Source of the DNA: Verrucomicrobiota bacterium
GTDB lineage: Bacteria; Verrucomicrobiota; Verrucomicrobiia; Limisphaerales; UBA8199
NCBI GenBank assembly: GCA_003176045.1
Contig: PSRM01000281.1
Span: 1-40,870, forward strand
Direction of reading: 5' to 3'
Length of the DNA: 40,870 nt
In this document: positions 1-7,119 of the stretch, one piece after another
How the letters are laid out: each line of letters begins with the position of its first letter
Numbering within the stretch: position 1 is the first letter of the stretch
The notes under the pieces: model-generated
What the model was told of the DNA's origin: nothing
The model's database searches: none
What the model saw: the letters and a program-made list of their open reading frames with translations, nothing else
Translations under genes and position numbers: made by a program

Positions 1-52
1 TCGGGAAGCAGGTTTTGACTGAAAACACCATTAACAGACAATTGTTCTTTCT

Positions 53-361
53 ATGGCTGGACAACGCATTCGCATCCGACTTAAGGCCTTTGACCACCGG
101 GTCATTGACCAATCCGCCCGCGATATAGCCGATACCGTCAAACGGACCGGCGCCCGAGTCGCAGGCCCCATCCCGCTGCCTACCCGCATCGAACGTTTCA
201 CCGTTCAACGCTCCCCGCACGCGGACAAAAAATCCCAGGAAACCTTCGAGCAACGAACCCATAAACGCCTGCTCGACATCATCGAGCCCACCGCCAAAAC
301 CGTGGACGAACTCAAAAAACTCAACCTCCCCGCGGGTGTGGACATTACGATCAAGATATGA
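53..361 (+). CDS. rpsJ: 30S ribosomal protein S10
   Basis: Encodes the small-subunit protein S10, which sits in the 30S head and in many bacteria also takes part in NusB-dependent antitermination. The 102-residue length is normal. The N-terminus ([19 protein letters not shown]), the central PIPLPTR and the ending [10 protein letters not shown] are characteristic of the family. It is first in the usual S10 order and is followed by L3, L4 and L23 on the same strand. The ATG at 53 is preceded by a T-rich stretch with no Shine-Dalgarno sequence. The 189-base gap to rplC is unusually long for this operon. Confidence 0.98.
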   Translation: MAGQRIRIRLKAFDHRVIDQSARDIADTVKRTGARVAGPIPLPTRIERFTVQRSPHADKKSQETFEQRTHKRLLDIIEPTAKTVDELKKLNLPAGVDITIKI

Positions 362-376
362 GCCAGCGCATTGGAG

Positions 377-550
377 TAATGGAATACTGGAATAGTGGAA
401 TACTGGAACAAGGGAATATTGGAATTCTGCGTAGCGGTCTTTTACGCAGTATTCCATCCTTCCAACATTCCATTTTACCAATATTCCATCCTTCCTGTCC
501 CCCCAATTAACTTATCTAACTTAATTAACCTGTTTAACTCTTTTCACGCC
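377..550. repeat. Word-repeat spacer between rpsJ and rplC
   Basis: From about 377 to 425 the word tggaata(c/g)t recurs every 8-11 bases. From about 450 to 500 the same word appears in reverse complement (attccatcc, attccaaca types). The two halves could pair into a large imperfect hairpin in the operon mRNA. From 505 to 545 a second word, based on ttaac, takes over (taacttaattaacc, tttaactctttt). The block sits inside an operon whose genes are normally tightly packed. Confidence 0.7.
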
Positions 551-1246
551 ATGCCCCTCGGTTTACTTGGAAAAAAATTAGGCCAGACGCAGGTCTATAA
601 CGCCAAAGGCGCCATCACCCCTGTGACGGTTGTTCTGGCAGGCCCAAATCGCGTGCTCCAATGCAAAACACAGCAGAGCGACGGCTACAACGCCGTGCAA
701 CTGGGTTTCAATGATCAGAAAGAGCATCGAGTGACCAAAGCCCTTCTCGGCCACATCAAGAAGTTTAATGGCGTTGCCGTCAAACGCATCCGCGAATTCC
801 GGGATTTCTCCCAGGAAGTTAAACCCGGCGATGTGGTGGGCGCGACGCTGTTCGCTCCCGGCGATTACGTGGATGCCATCGGCATCACCAAAGGCCGAGG
901 CTTCGAGGGGGTGGTTGGGCGGCACGCATTTGCCGGTGGTGACTCGACCCACGGCGCCAAAGGCTGGCACCGCCGCTCCGGCGCCATCGGCCAGCGCCTG
1001 TTCCCCGGCACCGTTCGGCGCGGCATGAGGATGCCCGGACACATGGGCCAGGTCCGACGTACCGCTCAGAACCTGGAAATCATCCAGGTCCACGAGGCCG
1101 ACAATCTCCTGCTGGTAAAAGGCGCCATCCCCGGAGCCAATGGTGATTACGTAATTATTCGCGAGTCCAAAAAACGACCCAAGGGCTGGAAACCACATGC
1201 CGAGCGCGCCGAGACCAAGAAGAAGGCCGAGGCCAAGAAAAAGTGA
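551..1246 (+). CDS. rplC: 50S ribosomal protein L3
   Basis: L3 is a primary 23S rRNA binder whose central loop reaches towards the peptidyl transferase centre. The reading frame is open from 395, but residues encoded before 551 come from intergenic repeat words and look unlike L3. The ATG at 551 gives MPLGLLGKKLGQTQVY, the typical L3 start, and a 231-residue protein. The L3 signature lies around residues 115-150 (TKGRGFEGVVGRH, then HGAKGWHRRSGAIGQ). The C-terminus has a lysine-rich tail (KKKAEAKKK) longer than in E. coli L3. No Shine-Dalgarno sequence is seen; the start reads cacgccATG. Confidence 0.97.
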   Translation: MPLGLLGKKLGQTQVYNAKGAITPVTVVLAGPNRVLQCKTQQSDGYNAVQLGFNDQKEHRVTKALLGHIKKFNGVAVKRIREFRDFSQEVKPGDVVGATLFAPGDYVDAIGITKGRGFEGVVGRHAFAGGDSTHGAKGWHRRSGAIGQRLFPGTVRRGMRMPGHMGQVRRTAQNLEIIQVHEADNLLLVKGAIPGANGDYVIIRESKKRPKGWKPHAERAETKKKAEAKKK

Positions 1247-1248
1247 TG

Positions 1249-1372
1249 CGTGAAACGTGAAACGTGAAACATGAAACGGAGGGCCGAGAGGTTCTGTCGC
1301 TATCCCCCGACCCTCGACCCTCGACCCGCCGCAGATTAAGATTAAGAGAAAGATTAGGATTAAGATTTTAAG
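1249..1372. repeat. Three consecutive word-repeat blocks between rplC and rplD
   Basis: Three tandem word blocks fill the spacer: cgtgaaa repeated with an 8-base period (1252-1277), cgaccct repeated (about 1307-1326), and a gattaag/aagatta series (about 1334-1370). The first word recurs at 10549-10575 and the third recurs in reverse complement at 20328-20357, so the words are shared with distant spacers. Confidence 0.7.
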
Positions 1373-1375
1373 GCC

Positions 1376-2002
1376 ATGACACTTACAGTGAAAGACACCA
1401 AAGGCAACTCCCAGGGTGAGTTGGAAGTCAAGTTCCCGCTCATCGAGGATGGCAAAGGCACCCAGGCCGTGCACGACGTGGTGGTCGCTTACCAGGCCGC
1501 CCAACGCATGGGCACAGCCTGCACCAAAACCATGGGTGAGGTCGCAGGCTCCGGCAAGAAGCCATGGCGCCAAAAGGGTACTGGCCGCGCGCGCGCCGGC
1601 TCATTTGCCTCGCCCCTCTGGCGCGGCGGTGGTGTCACCTTCGGCCCCAAACCCCGCGACTTCAGCAAAAAGGTCTCCCGTAAAACGAAGCAACTCGCTC
1701 TGCGCAAAGCCCTCACCGAGCGCCTGCGCGCCGGAGACATCGTCGTGCTCGACGACCTCAAGTTGGAATCCGCAAAAACCAAAGAATTCACCGGCGTCCT
1801 CACGGCATTGGAATTAAAGGGCACCGCGTTGTTCGTGTCTCAAGCCACCGATAAAAACCTAACCCTGGCCTCTCGCAACGTGCCAAACGTTGCTTTGACT
1901 ACTGGCGATTCCCTGAACACCTACGACGTCCTCCGTCCCGACAAACTGATCTTCACCCGCGCCGCCTTTGACCAACTCCAAACCCGCCTCGTGAAAGAAT
2001 AG
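1376..2002 (+). CDS. rplD: 50S ribosomal protein L4
   Basis: L4 binds 23S rRNA and its extended loop lines the peptide exit tunnel; in E. coli it also represses its own operon. The 208-residue product has the conserved loop around residues 60-90 ([14 protein letters not shown], then GGGVTFGP). The C-terminus ([17 protein letters not shown]) is also typical. It lies 129 bases after rplC; that spacer holds three repeat-word blocks. The ATG at 1376 follows aaggcc and has no clear Shine-Dalgarno sequence. Confidence 0.97.
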   Translation: MTLTVKDTKGNSQGELEVKFPLIEDGKGTQAVHDVVVAYQAAQRMGTACTKTMGEVAGSGKKPWRQKGTGRARAGSFASPLWRGGGVTFGPKPRDFSKKVSRKTKQLALRKALTERLRAGDIVVLDDLKLESAKTKEFTGVLTALELKGTALFVSQATDKNLTLASRNVPNVALTTGDSLNTYDVLRPDKLIFTRAAFDQLQTRLVKE

Positions 2003-2048
2003 CGTTTTAAACGTTTTAACCATTTAACTCTTTTAACTCTCGCCGGCC

Positions 2049-2330
2049 ATGAATACGTTCGACGTCATCAAAACAGTCCGCCTCACCGAAAAGGGCACCA
2101 TCCTGCGCGAAAAATTCCGCCAATACGTCATCCACGCCGACCCGCGGGCCAATAAGACCCAGATTCGCCAGGCCGTCCAACAGCTCTTTAAGGTGAAAGT
2201 CACGAAGGTGAACACCCTTAACATGCGCGGCAAACCCCGTCGCCAGCGCACCACCCAGGCCGGCCGGACCTCCGACTGGAAAAAAGCCATCGTCACCCTC
2301 AAAGAAGGCGACAAGATCGTGCTGAGCTAA
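2049..2330 (+). CDS. rplW: 50S ribosomal protein L23
   Basis: L23 binds 23S rRNA at the exit of the peptide tunnel and is a docking site for trigger factor and SRP. The 93 residues are a normal length. The start (MNTFDVIKTVRLTEKGT) and the RNA-binding stretch KVTKVNTLNMRGKPRRQ support the call. It is 46 bases downstream of rplD. In most bacteria rplB (L2) follows directly; here only a repeat hairpin and an opposite-strand Fic remnant follow, so this is the last ribosomal gene of the local cluster. Confidence 0.96.
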   Translation: MNTFDVIKTVRLTEKGTILREKFRQYVIHADPRANKTQIRQAVQQLFKVKVTKVNTLNMRGKPRRQRTTQAGRTSDWKKAIVTLKEGDKIVLS

Positions 2331-2338
2331 CCCTGGGA

Positions 2339-2395
2339 GCGCGGGCATCCTGCCCGCGAGCTAAGGAGTGCGGACAGCCTTGTCCGCCGTGAGCG
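2339..2395. repeat. Hairpin plus single REP-like unit after rplW
   Basis: A perfect hairpin, CGCGGGCA-TCC-TGCCCGCG, lies at 2340-2358, ten bases after the rplW stop. It has no T tract, so it may mark a transcript end but is not a canonical intrinsic terminator. It is followed by a unit at 2367-2395 with the flank ggagtgcgga and the stem GCGGACA/TGTCCGC, matching the REP-like family found elsewhere in the window. Confidence 0.6.
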
Positions 2396-2457
2396 AATAA
2401 TGATCTTTCTGGCTGACTCCCCAATACCTAGTTTAATACCTAGTTTCTTGTTAATAC

Positions 2458-3224
2458 CTAGTTTCGCAGTTTTTGCCATTTAGCTCTCCTCCCCGTCCCA
2501 AGTGCCTTTACTTTCTTCTCTTTTTGTAATCGTGCCAGGATGCGGCGGATGAGGTCCACGCCCACTCCGGGGCATTGATTTTGAAGATCTGCCACGCGGA
2601 ATGTGCTTAATTGCCGGGCGATTGCTGCCAAAACGGATTCGGTCTTCTCCCCGCGTGGCGACCTCAGCCGCCCAACCCGCTCTTCAAATTCTTTGCATGA
2701 TTGTCCCAGGATGAACAAAAGGAAGCGACCATTTCCGCCATCGCCCTGGAAGTTTCCTTCGCCGGAACGGTTTTGAAGCGGACCCGGCTTCGGCCATCGG
2801 CGTAGGTTTGGATGATGTCAACGTCCTTCTCCTTGTACTTCCCAGCATCCCAGATTTCGCCACGCGACAGCTTATGAAGTCTTTTGATCGTAGCCTCAGA
2901 AACGGGGAGCCCATCACCGCTTTCGTGAACAAGTTTCAACGCATCGCGATAGCCACGGACCTCCTCCTCGTCCCGATCGCGTAGCGCGGGTTTGCCAAAT
3001 ATGAGCGTCCCCACCCGCGATTTGTCCACCTCGACTCCTTCAATTCGGTTGGAAGAAATGGAGCTTTCAATCAAAGCGTGTTCGCGCAACACCTTGAGCT
3101 TTTGGGGCGATTGCCGCGTGAACAGTTCCTGCTTGCCCTTTGCCTCAGCCAGATCGCTTAAGTACCACGTCGTGCGCATCGTCACCGTGAGCGGCTCAGC
3201 GGCAAGTTGGCGCAGGGTCATCAT
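2458..3224 (-). pseudogene. Fic family protein, core deleted and frameshifted
   Basis: Fic proteins transfer AMP or related groups to target proteins using an HPFxxGNGR core motif. The first part (3224-2664) encodes a typical Fic N-terminal region, including SSISSNRIEGVEV, the inhibitory-helix type motif, and EEVRGYRDAL. The tail (2718-2458, another frame) encodes the family's C-terminal winged-helix region (EFEERVGRLRSPRG, then LIRRILARL). The sequence passes straight from FCSSWDN to CKEFEERVG near 2700, so the roughly 100 residues normally between them, including HPFxxGNGR, are absent. Deletion plus frame change means no active Fic enzyme can be made. It lies opposite in strand to the ribosomal genes. 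Confidence 0.85.
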
Positions 3225-3236
3225 AGGCTCCTACCT

Positions 3237-4163
3237 TCAATCATACCTTGTATTCGGATTCAGTTCGGCAGGTGAACGCCAGTCAATGCCTTTGGCCTTG
3301 AGTCTTTGTTTGAGAAGGTGCCAAAATGTATGCACCGAACCGAGTCGGCCATAAGTTCCATTCTTCTTCATTTCCGCTTCCGTTTCCGCCTTCGCGTCCT
3401 TGATGGTTTTTTCGTATCTGGGTTCATCTTCCTTCGCATCGCGACGTTCTTCCTCGATGTAGTCAAGACGGCCTCCGGGTGTAAAATTCAGCCTGTAAAT
3501 CCATTGTATTTCACCATCGGTGATTTTGTAGGAAGCCCACCGCCAGACCTGATCTTCGGCCGGTTGGTTCGTCACTGTACTCGTGGTGACTCGCCCGTTG
3601 ATAGACTGCATCGTAGTCCTAATTCCCGCAATCTGCCCTGCCTTGTTCGTCCTCGTGCCTGAATCTATTTTTTTGATCCACGACACCGGCAGAAGCGGCC
3701 GATTCAGAGCAAGAACTCCAAGATCCAGGTCCGTAAATGCAAGTGGTGAGGTGCTGTTTGTGAGCGCAGCCATCATGAACTCGCGCGTGTGTCCCTCTTC
3801 TCTGGCCTGGACGTAGACCATCAAGTACTCGGCCATCGCATTGAACGCTTTATCTGGTTTCCTGAGTTGATAAAGGGTTACGTCTCCAACCGCAGGTGAG
3901 GGACCAAGTTCGATAGTTGCAAGATCCGTGGCGGTCAGGCCGGCACGCTTAGCGATGAGGTGAACCGTGTTGGTGTCCAATAGCTCAATACGTATCTGCT
4001 GAGAACTATTATGTGAAAGATTAAGGCCGGAAAGAGAGGTGAGGCCCGACAAGACTGGGGTTGCGCTCATCCAATGCGCCGGTTCGGCACTCGATACTTG
4101 TGCCGAACAGGAAAAGCGCAGGAGTCCGAATATGATGGCGAACAGCTTGATCCCAATCTCCAT
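3237..4163 (-). CDS. Exported protein of unknown function
   Basis: I do not recognise this family. The frame is open up to 4295, but the ATG at 4163 has a GGAG about ten bases upstream and gives MEIGIKLFAIIFGLLRFSCSAQ, a plausible signal peptide, so this 308-residue start is preferred. The mature part has no obvious catalytic motif. The middle has alternating beta-like segments (TDLDLGVLALNRPLLPVSWIKK). The C-terminus (about residues 245-290) is highly charged (EEERRDAKEDEPRYEK, then KAETEAEMKK) and probably helical. It ends 13 bases before the Fic pseudogene begins and may share its transcript. Confidence 0.6.
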   Translation of the reverse strand: MEIGIKLFAIIFGLLRFSCSAQVSSAEPAHWMSATPVLSGLTSLSGLNLSHNSSQQIRIELLDTNTVHLIAKRAGLTATDLATIELGPSPAVGDVTLYQLRKPDKAFNAMAEYLMVYVQAREEGHTREFMMAALTNSTSPLAFTDLDLGVLALNRPLLPVSWIKKIDSGTRTNKAGQIAGIRTTMQSINGRVTTSTVTNQPAEDQVWRWASYKITDGEIQWIYRLNFTPGGRLDYIEEERRDAKEDEPRYEKTIKDAKAETEAEMKKNGTYGRLGSVHTFWHLLKQRLKAKGIDWRSPAELNPNTRYD

Positions 4164-4318
4164 AGGTTGCCTCGCTCCTTCACCCGCGTGCCAGCCAAAT
4201 CCGGCAACTTGCTTTTCCAGATGATCCAAACGCCCTTTCAGAGTCTGTGCCACGACAAAAAGATATGTTAAGCGCGTTGATACTTCCACGAGCAAATGGC
4301 CTATTGGCTATACCTTGG

Positions 4319-4390
4319 CGCACCTCATCTGATCGCTGATCACTGATTACTGATCACTCCCTTTCCGACCTGAACCCTGAACCCTAATAT
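4319..4390. repeat. Word-repeat block (ctgatcact, cctgaac)
   Basis: Between two minus-strand genes, ctgat(c/t)(a/g)ct repeats four times from about 4327 to 4358, followed by two copies of ctgaaccc (about 4370-4386). The structure is the same kind of short imperfect tandem word as in other spacers, with a different word. Confidence 0.6.
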
Positions 4391-4442
4391 TTGTCCTCCG
4401 TCCTCTGACCGCTGCTCAACCGCCCGTGGTTCGCGGTCTCTT

Positions 4443-6185
4443 TCAGGGCCATCTCACCCTATAAAACCTCTGCCCACCGTTCGTCGCCTGCAGATCCGCA
4501 ATTTGGTACTGCCCGGCAGCGCGCTCCGGCACGGCGCCAAGGGAGGCCCAGTTGGTGAAGGGCACAGACATGTTGGTTGTGGCGAACGCCTCGAACCTCA
4601 TGCCCGACGTATTGGTGAACCCGAACTGAAACGGGCCGTTGGTAGATTTGGACAGGTTCGTCAGCACTATCTTCGAAACAGGCAGGCTGAACGCATAGAT
4701 CTTCTTGTCCGCAGCCACAAAGATGCGCCCATGGGCGGCAATGCCTGTGCTAAAGCGCCGGGTGGCCGCCATCAACTCATTTGTGCCGCCTCCGGAATAA
4801 AGCACCCGGCCAGTGTCGCCGTCGAAACCGTGCAGGCGTTGATCGCCCTCGCAACCGATGCCCCATACGATCACATTGTTGGTGCCATCGGTTGAAGTCA
4901 CGAACGGCGAACCGCGGCCACCCTCGGATTGCGTCCATACATTGGTGATGGTGGGAGGATTCGACACCGTGATGCGCAGCGCGGTGAGCTGGTTCTGGCT
5001 GGTATTGCCGCAAAACACAACATAAGTCCCGAGAGCCGTCCGATAAGTTGCGGCAGCCTGGATGATGGCCGTTGTCGAAACGTGCGCTTGGGCTACCGGA
5101 ACACTCACACCACCCAGGTTCGTGGCGTTCAGCAGATAGGCATTGCCGTCTTTGCCCAGGGCCACCACCAGGTTCGGCGGAGTTGCCCCAGGCACATTGA
5201 TCAGCACCGGGCCGGAGCCGCCAATGTCCATGTCGCCCGTATCCAGTGACATCCAGTTTGCCGGTGCCCAGTAATCCACGCTCTGCCCGCTGAATACTGG
5301 CCCCGGCTGGAAGCGAATGATAGCCTCGCCACCGCTCCACGAACTGGCGCCCGAGGTGTTGCCGGTGCCGAGGAACGGATGCGTTCCATCGCTGGCCGCT
5401 CCGCCGCACGCCCACGCCCCGCCCTTACCCGCTGTCGTAGCCCAGGCGGTGACCTGCGCAGGGTTTGTGATCGTAACGCCCACCAGCCAGCCGTGATAGG
5501 TTCCGCAGTCCCCGGCCAGCCCGCCGTAAGGCACATAAACACTCCCGCCGATCACCGACAGGGCGCTGCGCTCACCCTGCGTCTGAGAAGTAAACACATT
5601 GGTTCCAAATGTCGCCGACGCATTGACATCCACGGGCCAACCGCTGTTGGTGGTTCCCGTATCCAGGTTGAGTGCATAAATCAAATGCCTTGCCGTCGTT
5701 CCGTTGGGCGTGGTCATGGCATCGAAGAACAGCGTGCGTGAAGGCAGGTCCACGACCGGTGTTCCGGTGATGCCCATCGGATCTATGTTGCCGCAGGGAA
5801 GATGCGATAATGGAATCGGCGATCCAACATTCCGCTGCCAAAGCACACTCGCATTGGCTGCATCGAGGGCATACACATTATTGGACTCGGTCACCGCTAT
5901 GACAGCAGCTTTGCCGCCCGGGCCATTATCCAGGTAAAGCGGCTGCGCGTACACATTGCCAGAGATGGTTCCGGCAAAAGTCAGGTCCCGCTGCAAATTG
6001 GTCACGGCGGCCTGGGTGAAAGCAGGCTCGATATACAGGCCATCACGCGAGGCGTGGTTGTGGTGCTGAGTGACATTGATCAGCGTCTGCCCCCGCAGAT
6101 CGTAAATTCCGCCGGCCGCGGCCAGCGCCAACGCGAGCGATGAAATCGTCTTCAAATCAGCAGTGCCTTTACTTATGTTTGACAC
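4443..6185 (-). CDS. PQQ-type beta-propeller exported protein
   Basis: The 580-residue product has an N-terminal hydrophobic stretch (about residues 14-32, ISSLALALAAAGGIY) that may be a signal sequence. It carries propeller-blade motifs of the PQQ/BamB type, such as NVYALDAANASVLWQRNVG near residue 103, LIYALNLDTG, NAYLLNATNLGG and HGFDGDTGRVLYSGG. An early NVTQHHNHASRDGLYIEP segment precedes the blades. Similar proteins in environmental bacteria are annotated as hypothetical PQQ-binding-like proteins; neither cofactor binding nor enzyme activity can be judged here. The last ~70 residues (FGFTNTSGMRFEAFATTN, then GQRFYRVRWP) resemble a terminal beta domain also seen at the end of the subtilase in this window (GRYYRIRR). 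Confidence 0.75.
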   Translation of the reverse strand: MSNISKGTADLKTISSLALALAAAGGIYDLRGQTLINVTQHHNHASRDGLYIEPAFTQAAVTNLQRDLTFAGTISGNVYAQPLYLDNGPGGKAAVIAVTESNNVYALDAANASVLWQRNVGSPIPLSHLPCGNIDPMGITGTPVVDLPSRTLFFDAMTTPNGTTARHLIYALNLDTGTTNSGWPVDVNASATFGTNVFTSQTQGERSALSVIGGSVYVPYGGLAGDCGTYHGWLVGVTITNPAQVTAWATTAGKGGAWACGGAASDGTHPFLGTGNTSGASSWSGGEAIIRFQPGPVFSGQSVDYWAPANWMSLDTGDMDIGGSGPVLINVPGATPPNLVVALGKDGNAYLLNATNLGGVSVPVAQAHVSTTAIIQAAATYRTALGTYVVFCGNTSQNQLTALRITVSNPPTITNVWTQSEGGRGSPFVTSTDGTNNVIVWGIGCEGDQRLHGFDGDTGRVLYSGGGTNELMAATRRFSTGIAAHGRIFVAADKKIYAFSLPVSKIVLTNLSKSTNGPFQFGFTNTSGMRFEAFATTNMSVPFTNWASLGAVPERAAGQYQIADLQATNGGQRFYRVRWP

Positions 6186-6193
6186 CAGGAGGT

Positions 6194-6235
6194 CCGCCGC
6201 GTGAGGGCACGCGGCCTACAAGGTTGTAGGCCGGG
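6194..6235. repeat. R2 palindromic repeat (ggcctaca ... tgtaggcc)
   Basis: A hairpin CCGCGTG-AGGG-CACGCGG at 6197-6214 leads into GGCCTACAA-GG-TTGTAGGCC at 6213-6232. The same arrangement, with a gtgagggcac core and ggcctaca/tgtaggcc arms, recurs at 17059-17108, and the arms recur at 14360-14393. It lies just upstream of the minus-strand propeller gene. Confidence 0.7.
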
Positions 6236-6262
6236 TCTGGCGCTTCGGACCTCGACTGTGAC

Positions 6263-6871
6263 TCAGTCGAAGTTCATAAGCAAGCCCGATGCGCCCGTAA
6301 AAATCCGATTCCGCCTTTCCCGTGTTTCCTCACCGATTCGCTGCGATCCACTCTCGCCATTTCCTCGTATCGCGGCCGAAATCCTGATGAGTCGCCCTAC
6401 GAAGTCCTGTGAACCTGTTCTCTTGTAGAGCTTTAAGAGAAATGGCCCTGCGGAAGGATCACCGATTTGGCCAAGCGCCGTGGTGGCGGAAAAGGAGATG
6501 TCTTCCCCTCTCTCGATCATCGCCTCTAAGCAAGGGATGGCACGGGGATCTTTCAACTCACCGAGGGTCTGGAGCACGTAGTGCAGGGGTGTGGACGTAT
6601 CGTCGGTAACATCAGACCCGTTCGTCTCATAACCTGGAGAGGGACTATAGGTGTACGGACTCGACGGGATATAAAGGGATTTATTTTGAATCAGTTTAGT
6701 GAGTTCCAAGGCTGCCCAGTCACGCGGCTCGCCTGGCGGTGCTTCCCTGGCAAACCATTGAATCACTCTCGTCCCGTTAAAGCGGTGCCGGATGTTCGTC
6801 GATCCCGAATAGTTGGTTAGCATGACTCTCGCGCTCAGGTCCGAATCGAGCAGGAAATACGCAGCGCACAC
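6263..6871 (-). CDS. HEAT-repeat-like protein
   Basis: A 202-residue protein with helical repeats in its second half: LHYVLQTLGELKDPRAIPCLEAMIERG and SFSATTALGQIGDPSAGPFLLKLY (about residues 98-155). The pattern of LG, DPRA and paired helices is that of HEAT/PBS-lyase-type repeats, which act as protein-binding scaffolds. The N-terminus (MCAAYFLLDSDLSARVML) starts mid-structure without a signal peptide. The gene may be 5'-truncated, because a repeat element begins only a few bases upstream of the start codon. Function unknown. Confidence 0.6.
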   Translation of the reverse strand: MCAAYFLLDSDLSARVMLTNYSGSTNIRHRFNGTRVIQWFAREAPPGEPRDWAALELTKLIQNKSLYIPSSPYTYSPSPGYETNGSDVTDDTSTPLHYVLQTLGELKDPRAIPCLEAMIERGEDISFSATTALGQIGDPSAGPFLLKLYKRTGSQDFVGRLIRISAAIRGNGESGSQRIGEETRERRNRIFTGASGLLMNFD

Positions 6872-6878
6872 GTCCGCG

Positions 6879-7022
6879 CAGTCACAAGGTCCGTAGGGCA
6901 GGCTTTCCAGCCTGCCGGTTGCGGCGCTTTCTAGCGCCGCGACTTTGCGAGGGGCCAGGGGGCTGAAAAGCCCACTGAACCGGCAGGCTGGAAAGCCTGC
7001 CCTACAGAGGATTTTGTGACTG
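6879..7022. repeat. 144-bp composite inverted-repeat element
   Basis: Outer arms: cagtcacaa near 6879-6887 and ttgtgactg near 7014-7022. Inner arms: a perfect 28-bp inverted repeat at 6893-6920 and 6978-7005 (begins gtagggcaggctttcc). Centre: a perfect 8-bp stem GCGGCGCT-ttct-AGCGCCGC at 6921-6940. No coding sequence is present. The nested symmetrical layout resembles a MITE or REP-type cassette between the HEAT-repeat gene and dnaG. Confidence 0.75.
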
Positions 7023-7119
7023 GCCCTGCCGCTCCGGGCTGCGGCTCGTTCCTTTTCCCCTTCGCTAGGTTCTAATTTCTAACTGGTTTAACCGCGCTGA
7101 AATTTTTATCATCCAATGC

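Noticed and set aside
395-550. N-terminal extension of L3 by 52 residues
   Set aside because: The extension is spacer word repeat; the conserved L3 start is the ATG at 551.
578-1573. Long minus-strand open frame opposite rplC and the rplC-rplD spacer
   Set aside because: It is antisense to a certain ribosomal gene and its composition is that of a reversed coding frame.
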